DNA of 64,000 bases from an uncultured Actinomycetes bacterium (GTDB taxonomy: Bacteria > Actinomycetota > Acidimicrobiia > Acidimicrobiales > RAAP-2): contig CAIKNP010000027.1 of NCBI GenBank assembly GCA_903828785.1, positions 80,425-144,424 of the forward strand, written 5' to 3'. Both the position numbers and the translations under genes were made by a program. Each line of letters begins with the position of its first letter. The stretch's first letter is position 1. A model generated the notes under the pieces. The model worked only from the letters and a program-made list of their open reading frames with translations. It was not told the origin of the DNA and ran no database searches. This document shows positions 25,726 to 34,178 of the stretch, piece by piece.

Positions 25726-26802
25726 GTGGGTCTTCAAGAACTAACTCTTCGCAACTTTCGACTCTTCAACGACTACACCTTTAGGCCAGACCGCACTGCG
25801 ATCACCGTGCTCTTGTCACCCAATGGCACTGGAAAGACCAGTGTCCTTGAGGCCCTGTACGCCTTAGCGACCGCGAGTTCGTTCCGTACCAGCGCAGCGA
25901 GTGACATGATCAAGACCAACGAATCCCTTGCGGAGGTACACGGGATTCTGTTTCACAACGAACGGCGTATTCAGGTCGACTTGACCCTCACCCGAGGGCT
26001 ACGAAACACCAGCAAGAAAATGCTGGTTAATGGGCAAAAACCAACGTCGCGGGCAGCTCTATCGGAGGTCCTTCCCCTGACCATATTCACCCCCGAGGGC
26101 GTCGACATCATCCGCCAGGGACCCGAACACCGACGGCACTTCCTCACCACCCTGCTCACCGATGTGAACCTCTCCGCCGGGGAGTTGGTAGAGCGATTCG
26201 CTCGAGTCCTCCAACAACGAAACGCTCTTCTACGAAGCTGGCAGGGACAACTACCCAGCGCCTCGGCTCGCAGTGAGCTTGCGGTGTGGGATGAAGAGTT
26301 TGTCTTGGCGGCCCACGCCCTCGTGCGGGCCCGTGAAGATGTAGTGAGGCTCATCAATCCCCTCGTTGGTGAGTACTACCACGCTCTGGCGCAGAACCAA
26401 CAAATGGTGGCGGTGGGGTATGAACAGTCATGGACGGGTGATCTGCGCAATGAATTACAACGAGCGCTGTCACTCGATGTGTTGCGGGGCTACTCAACCA
26501 TTGGCCCCCAACGTGATGATCTCAGCATTCACCTGGCGCACCGGGATGCACGCCGACAAGCCTCTCAGGGTGAGCAGCGATCATTGGCGCTGGCCTTGCG
26601 ACTCGCTGGTCACAAGGTCGTGCAATCATCTCGTGGTGTCGATCCCCTTTTGCTTCTCGATGATGTGTTTAGTGAACTTGACCCAATGCGAGCCCAGCAA
26701 CTATTACAACTACTTCCCGTCGGTCAAACACTCGTGACGACCGCCTCTCCATTGCCCGAAGGAATGTCCCCCGCGGTCGTCGTGGATATCACCGCAGCAT
26801 GA
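25726..26802 (+). CDS. recF: DNA replication and repair protein RecF
   Basis: SMC-like ATPase that loads RecA at gaps. 358 residues, GTG start. Seen: the family start LQELTLRNFRLFNDYTF, Walker A as LSPNGTGKTSVLEAL, the signature QGEQRSLALALRLA, and Walker B PLLLLDDVFSELD. The first Gly of the Walker A (GxxxxGKT) is Ser here (codon TCA at 25816-25818). The gene follows dnaN by 13 bases and overlaps the DUF721 gene (ATGA). Confidence 0.95.
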   Translation: MGLQELTLRNFRLFNDYTFRPDRTAITVLLSPNGTGKTSVLEALYALATASSFRTSAASDMIKTNESLAEVHGILFHNERRIQVDLTLTRGLRNTSKKMLVNGQKPTSRAALSEVLPLTIFTPEGVDIIRQGPEHRRHFLTTLLTDVNLSAGELVERFARVLQQRNALLRSWQGQLPSASARSELAVWDEEFVLAAHALVRAREDVVRLINPLVGEYYHALAQNQQMVAVGYEQSWTGDLRNELQRALSLDVLRGYSTIGPQRDDLSIHLAHRDARRQASQGEQRSLALALRLAGHKVVQSSRGVDPLLLLDDVFSELDPMRAQQLLQLLPVGQTLVTTASPLPEGMSPAVVVDITAA

Positions 26803-27110
26803 GCCGGCGTTTCAGTGACCAACCGACGTCGATGAGCGACCTCCTTTCGACGATGGCCCGTCGGATTCGAAAGGTGGATCTACTCGTTATCGACGAGATT
26901 CGACAGATGTGGCCGAGCATCGTTGGTGAGGTCGTCGCGCAGCACTGCCAACCCGAATTAGTGAAGAATGGCGTGCTCTTGGTGGCCGTCCCTTCGGGCG
27001 CCTTCGCCCAGCGACTTCTCGAAGATCATGATGTCATAATTGCCGGATTTGCACCCCTCGGGAGTCGTGCGCCGAGCTCGCTACGTCCACTCATCACAAA
27101 CACCCCCTAA
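26799..27110 (+). CDS. DUF721 (DciA-like) protein
   Basis: 103 residues. Seen: the DUF721 fold, with QMWPSIVGEVVAQHCQPELVKNGVLLVAVPSGAFAQRL. DUF721 includes DciA, the ancestral loader of DnaB in many bacteria, so this is a candidate helicase loader. No DnaC or DnaI is seen in the window. Its ATG overlaps the recF stop (ATGA), and it sits between recF and gyrB as in other Actinomycetota. Confidence 0.85.
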   Translation: MSRRFSDQPTSMSDLLSTMARRIRKVDLLVIDEIRQMWPSIVGEVVAQHCQPELVKNGVLLVAVPSGAFAQRLLEDHDVIIAGFAPLGSRAPSSLRPLITNTP

Positions 27111-27133
27111 GCCTTAAAAAATAAGGCTTTTAG
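27105..27133. terminator. hairpin terminator between the DUF721 gene and gyrB
   Basis: Stem AAGCCTTA/TAAGGCTT (27109-27116 with 27122-27129), loop AAAAA, extended by CCTAA/TTAGG with a two-base bulge. It overlaps the DUF721 stop codon. It probably separates the dnaA-to-DUF721 transcript from gyrB. Confidence 0.65.
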
Positions 27134-27222
27134 GTCGATAATGCGACCGTTTTGTAACACCTGAACGACTAGGATTTAGGGGCGTAGAACGCACCAATTT
27201 TTGGTATTGAAAGGATTACTTC

Positions 27223-29154
27223 GTGGCCGATAAGCCCAGAGGGTCGTCGAGCTATGGCGCGAGCGACATCACCGTTTTAGAGGGTCTTGAGCCGGTCCGT
27301 GTTCGACCCGGAATGTACATCGGATCCACTGGTCCCGCCGGTCTTCACCACCTGGTCTGGGAGGTCGTGGACAACGCGGTTGACGAGGCCATGGCGGGAT
27401 ACGCCACCCGTATTGATGTGAGCATTCTGAAGGATGGCAGTTGTCGCGTCATTGACGATGGTCGTGGTATCCCCGTCGACGAACACCCCCAGTACCCAGG
27501 CAAGTCGGCGGCGGAGATTGTTTTGACCGTCCTGCACGCCGGCGGAAAGTTTGGCGGCGAAGGCTACAAGGTTTCCGGCGGACTTCACGGCGTTGGTGTG
27601 TCGGTGGTCAACGCGCTTTCGGTCAAACTGCGGCTAGAAATCGATCGAAACGGCAAGCGCCACGAACTGAACTTCGCCGACGGTGGCAAGGTCCAAGGTC
27701 CGCTAAAGGTGACGGGCGACGCCCCACGGGGACGCAACGGAACGACGGTGACCTTTACCCCCGACGGGACCATATTTGAAGAAATCGACTTCCGGGCACA
27801 GACCATTGTCGAGCGTCTGCAGATCATGGCGTTTTTGAACAAGGGTCTGGAGATTCGATTCGAAGACGAGCGGGCCGGTCGTGAGATGAAGGAGTCCTTC
27901 AAGTACAGCGGCGGCATTGTCGACTACGTGAGACACCTGAACAACTCGAAAGAATCCTTGTTTCGCAAGGTGGGTTCCTACGAGCAAGCCGAAGAAGCAC
28001 AGGAAGTAGAAGTGGCGTTCCAGTGGAACACGGGATACTACGAGAGCATCCACTCCTTCGCCAACGGCATCTCCACCATTGAGGGTGGAATGCACGAGGA
28101 AGGTTTTCGCAAGGCCATCACTAACGTGCTGAACCGCTACGCGCGCAAGCGAAATCTTCTGAAAGAGAAGGACGACAACCTCACTGGTGACGACATTCGA
28201 GAGGGCCTCACCGCCATCATCTCGGTGCACCTCGCCGAGCCGCAGTTCGAAGGTCAAACCAAGGGCAAGCTCGGTAACGTGTCCATTCGCTCACTCGTCG
28301 AGCGCGCCACCAACGAAAAATTGGCCGAATGGCTCGAAGAAAACCCCAAGGAGGGTGGCCAAATTGTTGCCAAGGCCATTCAGGCCTCGAGGGCGCGTCT
28401 CGCCGCTCAGCAAGCCAAAGCCCTCACTCGTCGAAAGTCGGCACTGGATGGGGCTGGTCTGCCGGGGAAGCTCGTGGACTGCTCATCAAAGGAACCACGC
28501 GAGTGCGAACTCTTCATCGTTGAGGGTAACTCCGCCGGTGGTTCTGCCAAGGACGCTCGCAACCCGCGAAACCAGGCAATCTTGCCGATTCGCGGAAAGA
28601 TTCTGAACGTTGAAAAAGCGCGAGCCGACAAAATTCTCAAGAACACCGAAATTCAAGCCCTGATCTCGGCCATTGGTGCTGGTGTGGAAGCCGACTTCGA
28701 TGTCACCAAGATTCGCTACGACAAGATCATCCTCTTGGCGGACGCCGACGTCGACGGTAGCCACATTCGCACCCTGCTGCTGACCTTCTTCTACCGTCAA
28801 ATGACCGAAATGGTGAACCAGGGGCACGTCTACGTAGCCCAACCACCCCTCTATTCGACCCTGGTGGGCAAGGAGAAGACCTACCTGCGTGATGACGCCG
28901 CTAAGGAGGCGTTCTTGCGGGAGAATCCGAACCACAAGAACGATTTCCAGCGACTCAAAGGTCTGGGTGAAATGGACTTCGACGAACTCCGCGACACCAC
29001 TATGGATCCCACGAAGCGAGCGCTGTTGCAGATCAACGTCGAGCAAGCCGCACTCGCGGACGAAGTTTGTTCAATTCTCATGGGGGACGACGTCCCCCAA
29101 CGCCGTCACTTCATTCAAACCAACGCAAAGGATGTCCGTTTCCTCGACATCTAG
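27223..29154 (+). CDS. gyrB: DNA gyrase subunit B
   Basis: ATPase subunit of gyrase, 643 residues. Seen: the GHKL ATPase site (EVVDNAVDEAMAGYA, DDGRGIPVDEHP, VSGGLHGVGVSVVNALS), the transducer domain, and the Toprim domain with EGNSAGGSAKDAR, RGKILNVEKAR and LLADADVDGSHIRTLLL, ending DVRFLDI. GTG start after AAAGGATTAC. The Toprim motif is EGN rather than EGD (Asn436 at 28528-28530), at the position of the E. coli D426N quinolone substitution. It lies 19 bases before gyrA. Confidence 0.97.
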   Translation: MADKPRGSSSYGASDITVLEGLEPVRVRPGMYIGSTGPAGLHHLVWEVVDNAVDEAMAGYATRIDVSILKDGSCRVIDDGRGIPVDEHPQYPGKSAAEIVLTVLHAGGKFGGEGYKVSGGLHGVGVSVVNALSVKLRLEIDRNGKRHELNFADGGKVQGPLKVTGDAPRGRNGTTVTFTPDGTIFEEIDFRAQTIVERLQIMAFLNKGLEIRFEDERAGREMKESFKYSGGIVDYVRHLNNSKESLFRKVGSYEQAEEAQEVEVAFQWNTGYYESIHSFANGISTIEGGMHEEGFRKAITNVLNRYARKRNLLKEKDDNLTGDDIREGLTAIISVHLAEPQFEGQTKGKLGNVSIRSLVERATNEKLAEWLEENPKEGGQIVAKAIQASRARLAAQQAKALTRRKSALDGAGLPGKLVDCSSKEPRECELFIVEGNSAGGSAKDARNPRNQAILPIRGKILNVEKARADKILKNTEIQALISAIGAGVEADFDVTKIRYDKIILLADADVDGSHIRTLLLTFFYRQMTEMVNQGHVYVAQPPLYSTLVGKEKTYLRDDAAKEAFLRENPNHKNDFQRLKGLGEMDFDELRDTTMDPTKRALLQINVEQAALADEVCSILMGDDVPQRRHFIQTNAKDVRFLDI

Positions 29155-29173
29155 TCGAGAGGGATAAAAACTC

Positions 29174-31639
29174 ATGGCCCGCACCCCTAAAACCCCAGAC
29201 ACACCAAGCGACGAAGTTCTCGGTTACATCGAACCCATAGAGATCAATCTCGAGATGGAGCGCTCCTTCCTGGAGTACTCAATGTCAGTGATTGTTTCGC
29301 GCGCCCTCCCGGACGCCCGCGATGGACTTAAGCCGGTGCACCGCCGCATCTTGTACTCCATGTTCGATCAGGGACTGCGTCCGGACCGACCCCACACCAA
29401 ATGCGCCAAGGTGGTGGGCGAAGTTATGGGTACCTACCACCCCCACGGTGACGGCGCTATTTACGACGCCCTCGTTCGCATGGTGCAGGACTTCGCGATG
29501 CGCCACCCCTTGATCAGTGGTCACGGCAATTTCGGCGGTACGGGTCCGGACGAGGGCGCGGCCGCGATGCGCTACACCGAGTGTCGTCTCGCGCCACTCG
29601 CACTCGAGCTTCTGGACTCCATCGACGAAGAGACCGTTGATTTTGAACCGAACTACGACAACTCGACGCAGCAGCCCACCGTCTTACCGGCTCGATTCCC
29701 CAACCTCTTAGTAAACGGATCACAGGGCATTGCCGTCGGTATGGCGACCAAGATTCCACCGCACAACCTCGGTGAGACCATCGACGCCGTATTGCACCTG
29801 CTGGCCAACCCTGACGCCACCCCCGACGACCTAATGGCTTTCGTCAAGGGCCCCGACTTTCCGACGGGGGCTCAGATACTGGGACGCCAGGGCATTATGG
29901 ACGCCATTCGCACCGGTCGTGGATCAATCAAGATGCGCGCCGTGGCGGAAATTGAAGAGACGGCCAAGGATGTGCGCATCGTTGTCACCGAGTTCCCCTA
30001 TGAAGTGTCGGTGGAATCAATCGAAGAGAAGATTTATGAATTGGTCAAGAACAACGAGATCGAGGGCATTGCCGAAGTACAGAACGACTCCGCGGGTCGC
30101 CAGGCGCGCCTCGTCATTCGTCTGAAGCGCGACGCCAACGCCAACGTGATCTTGAACAAGCTTTACAAGAACACCTCTCTGCAAACCACCTTCGCCGTCA
30201 ACCAGCTGGCTCTCGTCGATGGGGTGCCACGCACACTGAACCTGGCCCAGGCGCTGAGTTGCTACATCGACCACCAGGTCGACGTGGTGACCCGTCGCAC
30301 CCAGTTCCGTTTGCGAAAGGCGCAAGCCCGCGCCCATATCGTTGAAGGTCTGCTTAAGGCCATCGATATGCTCGACGCCGTCATCGCGACCATTCGCAAC
30401 TCGGATGACCGCGGAGCCGCTCGGATCTCACTTATGGCGTCACCCTTCGACTTCTCGGAAGAGCAGGCGAACCACATTCTCGACATGACCCTGGGTCGCT
30501 TGACCCGGCTCGGTCGTAGTGAGCTTGAAGACGAAATGGCCAAACTGCGCGCTCTCATTGCGGAATTGCAGGAAATCCTCTCGACCGACGCAAAGTTGCG
30601 CGCCGTGATCGCCGCGGAAATAACGGCCATTCGTGACAAGTTCGCTACGCCGCGAGTGACGGCCATAGTGAACGACCCGGGTGAATTGGGCATGGAAGAC
30701 CTCATTGATGATGAGGACGTAGTCATTACCATGACCCAGGCGGGGTACATCAAATCTGTTTCGGCGGACGCCTTCCGTACTCAGGCCCGCGGCGGACGCG
30801 GCGTCCAGGGGGCCAAGCTCAAAGAGGAAGACTTCGTTGAGCAGATTATCCACACCACGACGCACGCCTACTTGCTCTTGTTCTCCAACCTCGGACGGGT
30901 TTTCCGTCTGCGGGGTCACGAGATCCCAATTAAGGAACGCACCGCCAAGGGAACCGCCGTCGTCAACCTGCTCAACCTGCAGCCCAACGAACGGGTTCAA
31001 GCCATCGTCGCTACCTACGACTTCCCCAAGGACAAGTTCCTGGTTTTCGGCACCGCCGACGGCACTGTCAAGAAGACACCCTTTTCGGAGTACGACAAGT
31101 CTCGTCGAGAGGGATGGATTGCTATCAAACTGCGGCCCGGTGATGAGCTGGTACGCGTGGTGGCCACGAGCGGCAACGATGACGTCATGATGGTGACCTA
31201 TCGCGGTATGTCGATTCGCTTCAACGAGTCCGAAGTGCGCGAGATGGGGCGTGATTCAACTGGTGTACGCGGCATCAAGCTCAAAGATGACGACAAGGCG
31301 ATCTCGCTCGACATTATTCGCGAAGACGCCGACCTCTTCCTGGTCACGGATACCGGTTTCGGAAAGCGCGTGAAGGTTGAGCGTTTTAATCGTCAAGGTC
31401 GAGGCGGCATGGGCGTTCGGGCCATCAAGCTGACAGCCGCCCGCGGTTTCGTGGTGGCCTCCTTCATGGTGCGTCTGAGTGACGAGATTCTGCTCGCTTC
31501 GAGTGGTGGGGTTCTTATTCGCACGGCAGTTCGTGAGGTGTCTTCGCAGGGGCGTGACGCTACCGGCGTGCGCGTGATGAACCTGGACGACGGACACACG
31601 GTGGCGACCGCCGCCGCCGTGCCCACCGAAGACGAATAG
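29174..31639 (+). CDS. gyrA: DNA gyrase subunit A
   Basis: Breakage-reunion subunit, 821 residues. Seen: SFLEYSMSVIVSRALPDARDGLKPVHRRILYSM, the quinolone-binding region HPHGDGAIYDALVRM, the catalytic Tyr134 in AMRYTE, the C-terminal beta-pinwheel domain and the GyrA box QARGGRGVQG. At the E. coli Ser83 position this protein has Gly94 (codon GGC at 29453-29455); the Asp87 position is kept (Asp98). Ribosome binding site GAGAGGGA. No tRNA genes follow it directly. Confidence 0.97.
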   Translation: MARTPKTPDTPSDEVLGYIEPIEINLEMERSFLEYSMSVIVSRALPDARDGLKPVHRRILYSMFDQGLRPDRPHTKCAKVVGEVMGTYHPHGDGAIYDALVRMVQDFAMRHPLISGHGNFGGTGPDEGAAAMRYTECRLAPLALELLDSIDEETVDFEPNYDNSTQQPTVLPARFPNLLVNGSQGIAVGMATKIPPHNLGETIDAVLHLLANPDATPDDLMAFVKGPDFPTGAQILGRQGIMDAIRTGRGSIKMRAVAEIEETAKDVRIVVTEFPYEVSVESIEEKIYELVKNNEIEGIAEVQNDSAGRQARLVIRLKRDANANVILNKLYKNTSLQTTFAVNQLALVDGVPRTLNLAQALSCYIDHQVDVVTRRTQFRLRKAQARAHIVEGLLKAIDMLDAVIATIRNSDDRGAARISLMASPFDFSEEQANHILDMTLGRLTRLGRSELEDEMAKLRALIAELQEILSTDAKLRAVIAAEITAIRDKFATPRVTAIVNDPGELGMEDLIDDEDVVITMTQAGYIKSVSADAFRTQARGGRGVQGAKLKEEDFVEQIIHTTTHAYLLLFSNLGRVFRLRGHEIPIKERTAKGTAVVNLLNLQPNERVQAIVATYDFPKDKFLVFGTADGTVKKTPFSEYDKSRREGWIAIKLRPGDELVRVVATSGNDDVMMVTYRGMSIRFNESEVREMGRDSTGVRGIKLKDDDKAISLDIIREDADLFLVTDTGFGKRVKVERFNRQGRGGMGVRAIKLTAARGFVVASFMVRLSDEILLASSGGVLIRTAVREVSSQGRDATGVRVMNLDDGHTVATAAAVPTEDE

Positions 31640-31699
31640 TCGGACACTTCTGGGCCGCGGTCGGTGGTGATTCTCACCGAGACCACAGCACAGAATTTC

Positions 31700-31714
31700 C
31701 GGCCCTGAGGGCCG
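31700..31714. terminator. weak hairpin after gyrA
   Basis: CGGCCC-TGA-GGGCCG, six-base-pair stem with a three-base loop, followed by ATTGTTC. There is no strong T tract, so it may be a partial terminator or a pause site upstream of the ABC-F leader. Confidence 0.4.
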
Positions 31715-31753
31715 ATTGTTCAGCGTGAGGGTCTTGGTCGTATCATTGGGAGC

Positions 31754-31855
31754 ATGAATCCCCTTTCGGTAGTGACATCGCCACGTCACCGCACCACCAT
31801 TCGACGGGGTGGGCTCAATAGCTGGCGCCCTTTCGCTACCCGCCCAGGGCGCTAA
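31754..31855 (+). CDS. possible 33-residue leader peptide of the ABC-F gene
   Basis: ATG at 31754 to TAA at 31853-31855; the next base begins the GTG of the ABC-F gene, so the two frames abut with no gap. The peptide is Arg-rich (TSPRHRTTIRRGG, RPFATRPGR). A TATCAT hexamer (31741-31746) is seven bases before the ATG, suggesting a leaderless start. Leader peptides are known to control ABC-F ribosome-protection genes; here this is an inference from position, and the frame could be chance. Confidence 0.4.
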   Translation: MNPLSVVTSPRHRTTIRRGGLNSWRPFATRPGR

Positions 31856-33454
31856 GTGCTTATCGTTCGAGACTTAGGGATCGAGATCGGCGCGCGCCGT
31901 ATCCTCGAACCCGTCTCCTTTACCGTCGGCAACGGGGAGAAAGTGGGGCTGGTCGGGCGCAACGGCGCTGGCAAATCCACCCTGCTGTCGGTCCTCCTCC
32001 TCCACACCCCCGAACACCTGCGCGTCAGCGGCCAGGTACAACACCAGGGGCGCGTCGCCCACTTGCCCCAGGAGCCCGTCGCGGGTGGCCTGGGGGTTGA
32101 ACCCATTGGCCTAAGTCACGTTCTCAGCGCCCGGGGGATCGACCGGCTCGACGCCGACATGCAGCACGCTCGTCACGAGTTGGCGGCCAACCCCACCGAC
32201 GAGACCATCGAGCGCTTCACGGCACTCGAGGAGGCATTCCGGGAAGCCGGGGGCTACGAAGCCGAATCCGAGGTGGCGCGCCTCGCCGACGGTTTAGGGC
32301 TGGCCCAAGATCTCCTCCTCGAAGACCTCGACTCACTTTCGGGTGGTCAGCGTCGCCGCGTTGATTTGATGCGTGTTCTGTACGAACAGCCCGAGACCAT
32401 GGTCTTGGACGAACCAACCAACCACCTCGACAAAGCGGCCAAGCGTTGGCTCTTTGACGAATTAGACAAATTTCGTGGGACGGTGCTGGTCATTAGTCAC
32501 GACTTGCCCCTGCTCGACAAATCCATCGACCGTGTGCTCTCCCTACGCGAAGGTCAGCTGCGGGAGTACAAGGGGAACTACACGAAGTTTCTGCAACAAG
32601 AAGAGGAGCGCCGCCTGAGCGAAGAGAAGCTCGCGATGCACCAGGACGAGAAAATTAAGAAGATGAAGGGCTTGGCCGACTCCATGCGTGGTCAGACCGA
32701 GGCTCGCGCCCGCTTGGCCAAGGTACTCGACCGCAAGGTGGAAAAGCTCGTCGACAACCGAGTTGAGGTAACCAAGGCTGAAAAGAAGGTCACCTTCCGC
32801 CTCCCCCAGCCCCCCCGAAGTGGCGACGTGCCAATGACGGTAGAGAACGTCGCCGTCTCCTACGGCGACCTCGAGGTTTTACGGAACGTGAATTTCATCA
32901 CCCGCCGGGGAGACCGCATCGTGATTGTGGGTCGTAACGGCGCCGGCAAGTCGTCGCTCTTGCGTTGTCTGGCGGGCACCCAAAAGAACTTCGGTGGTGC
33001 CGTGAAGTTCGGAGCCAACGTGGCGGTGGGATACTTTGCCCAGGAACACGAGCAGCTGGACTTTTCGCGCAGCGTGCTTGATCACTTGGAGAACGCCACC
33101 GTGCAGACCGAAGTTCAGCGTCGGGCCCTGCTCGGAGCCTTCGGCCTGAAGGGTTCGGCGGCCAACCAGCTGCCCGGCACCCTTTCGGGTGGTGAACGAG
33201 CGAAGTTGGCCCTGGCCATCTTGGCCGCCTCGGACGCCAATCTTCTTCTGCTCGACGAACCAACGAACAACCTGGATCCCGCCAGCGTGCTCGCCCTGGG
33301 CGAGATGATGGGACAGTGGAAGGGCACCATCGTCGCCGTGAGTCACGAACGAGACTTCGTCGAGGCCCTCAAGCCCACCCACGCCGTCTTATTGCCCGAG
33401 GAGTATTTCGACTTGTGGAGTGATGACTACATGGACATGATCGAGCGTCGCTAG
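31856..33454 (+). CDS. ABC-F family ATPase (ribosome-associated)
   Basis: 532 residues with two ABC domains and no membrane part. Seen: Walker A GRNGAGKSTLL and GRNGAGKSSLL, signatures LSGGQRRRVDLMRV and LSGGERAKLALAIL, Walker B VLDEPTNHLD and LLDEPTNNLD, and between them a charged linker (about 230-310, EEERRLSEEKLAMHQDEKIK) that is the family's P-site tRNA interaction motif. ABC-F proteins act at the ribosome E-site, in translation control or antibiotic protection. Subfamily not assigned. GTG start directly after the leader frame stop. Confidence 0.9.
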   Translation: MLIVRDLGIEIGARRILEPVSFTVGNGEKVGLVGRNGAGKSTLLSVLLLHTPEHLRVSGQVQHQGRVAHLPQEPVAGGLGVEPIGLSHVLSARGIDRLDADMQHARHELAANPTDETIERFTALEEAFREAGGYEAESEVARLADGLGLAQDLLLEDLDSLSGGQRRRVDLMRVLYEQPETMVLDEPTNHLDKAAKRWLFDELDKFRGTVLVISHDLPLLDKSIDRVLSLREGQLREYKGNYTKFLQQEEERRLSEEKLAMHQDEKIKKMKGLADSMRGQTEARARLAKVLDRKVEKLVDNRVEVTKAEKKVTFRLPQPPRSGDVPMTVENVAVSYGDLEVLRNVNFITRRGDRIVIVGRNGAGKSSLLRCLAGTQKNFGGAVKFGANVAVGYFAQEHEQLDFSRSVLDHLENATVQTEVQRRALLGAFGLKGSAANQLPGTLSGGERAKLALAILAASDANLLLLDEPTNNLDPASVLALGEMMGQWKGTIVAVSHERDFVEALKPTHAVLLPEEYFDLWSDDYMDMIERR

Positions 33455-33503
33455 AGTCCTCGAGGCGTATTCGCTAGTGTGGCGTCATACTCCGAGGAGA
33501 ACC

Positions 33504-34178
33504 ATGACGTCACGTCCACAGCGAATCGACTACTTTCCACTCGAACAAATGGGTGAAGATGAGCGTGCCGTACTGGAGCGCTGCGCTGTCGAGGGCACCC
33601 CTCGACCCGAATCAATGGCGGTGCGGGCCCACAGTGACGCCGCTTTTTGGTCCTTCGACTACGCCTGGAACCGACTGTTTCGAGAAGGGGTGGTGCCCCA
33701 CGAACTAAAGGAGTTGTGTCGCGTCTACGTCTCGCGCAGCGTCAAGTGTGAATACTGCGGAAACCAGCGTTCCGACGCGGCCCGGGCGTCGGGCCTGAAT
33801 GAGGGAAAACTTGACGAACTGATTAACTTCGAATCGTCCTCGACGTACAACGAACGCGAAAAGGCCGCCCTCTCCTACGCCGAAGCGATTACCTGGCGAC
33901 TCGACCCCGACGACGCGTTCTGGGAGCGCCTCAAGCGACACTTCACTGCGGAAGAACTCGTGGAGTTAGCGGGCTTTATTTCACTCACCATGGGACAACA
34001 GAGCTGGATACGTCTGCTCAACATCGATCACCACCAAGTCATGTCGGGCACCGCGGCTTCGATGGCCCCGGGCTTCACGACGAGTGAGGAAGCGCAAGCG
34101 ACCCGCGAGAGTGAGCAGTACTGGGCGGCGTCGGCTCACTCGAAGCCGGTGTACCAGGGCGAGGTTCTCGGCGGGTAA
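33504..34178 (+). CDS. AhpD-like carboxymuconolactone decarboxylase family protein
   Basis: 224 residues, helical. Seen: the CxxC motif in RSVKCEYCGNQRSDAARASGL, ELKELCRVYVSRS before it, and later ERLKRHFTAEELVELAGF. This matches the AhpD/CMD fold; members with CxxC have peroxidase or disulfide-reductase activity, others are decarboxylases. The ATG at 33504 follows GAGGAGAACC; an upstream frame start at 33477 is rejected. Its last 43 bases overlap the end of the convergent glycosyltransferase gene. Confidence 0.8.
   Translation: MTSRPQRIDYFPLEQMGEDERAVLERCAVEGTPRPESMAVRAHSDAAFWSFDYAWNRLFREGVVPHELKELCRVYVSRSVKCEYCGNQRSDAARASGLNEGKLDELINFESSSTYNEREKAALSYAEAITWRLDPDDAFWERLKRHFTAEELVELAGFISLTMGQQSWIRLLNIDHHQVMSGTAASMAPGFTTSEEAQATRESEQYWAASAHSKPVYQGEVLGG

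Noticed and set aside
31640..31753. A tRNA pair after gyrA
   Set aside because: No cloverleaf seen here; the tRNA-Ile and tRNA-Ala genes are at 61.9 and 63.7 kb.
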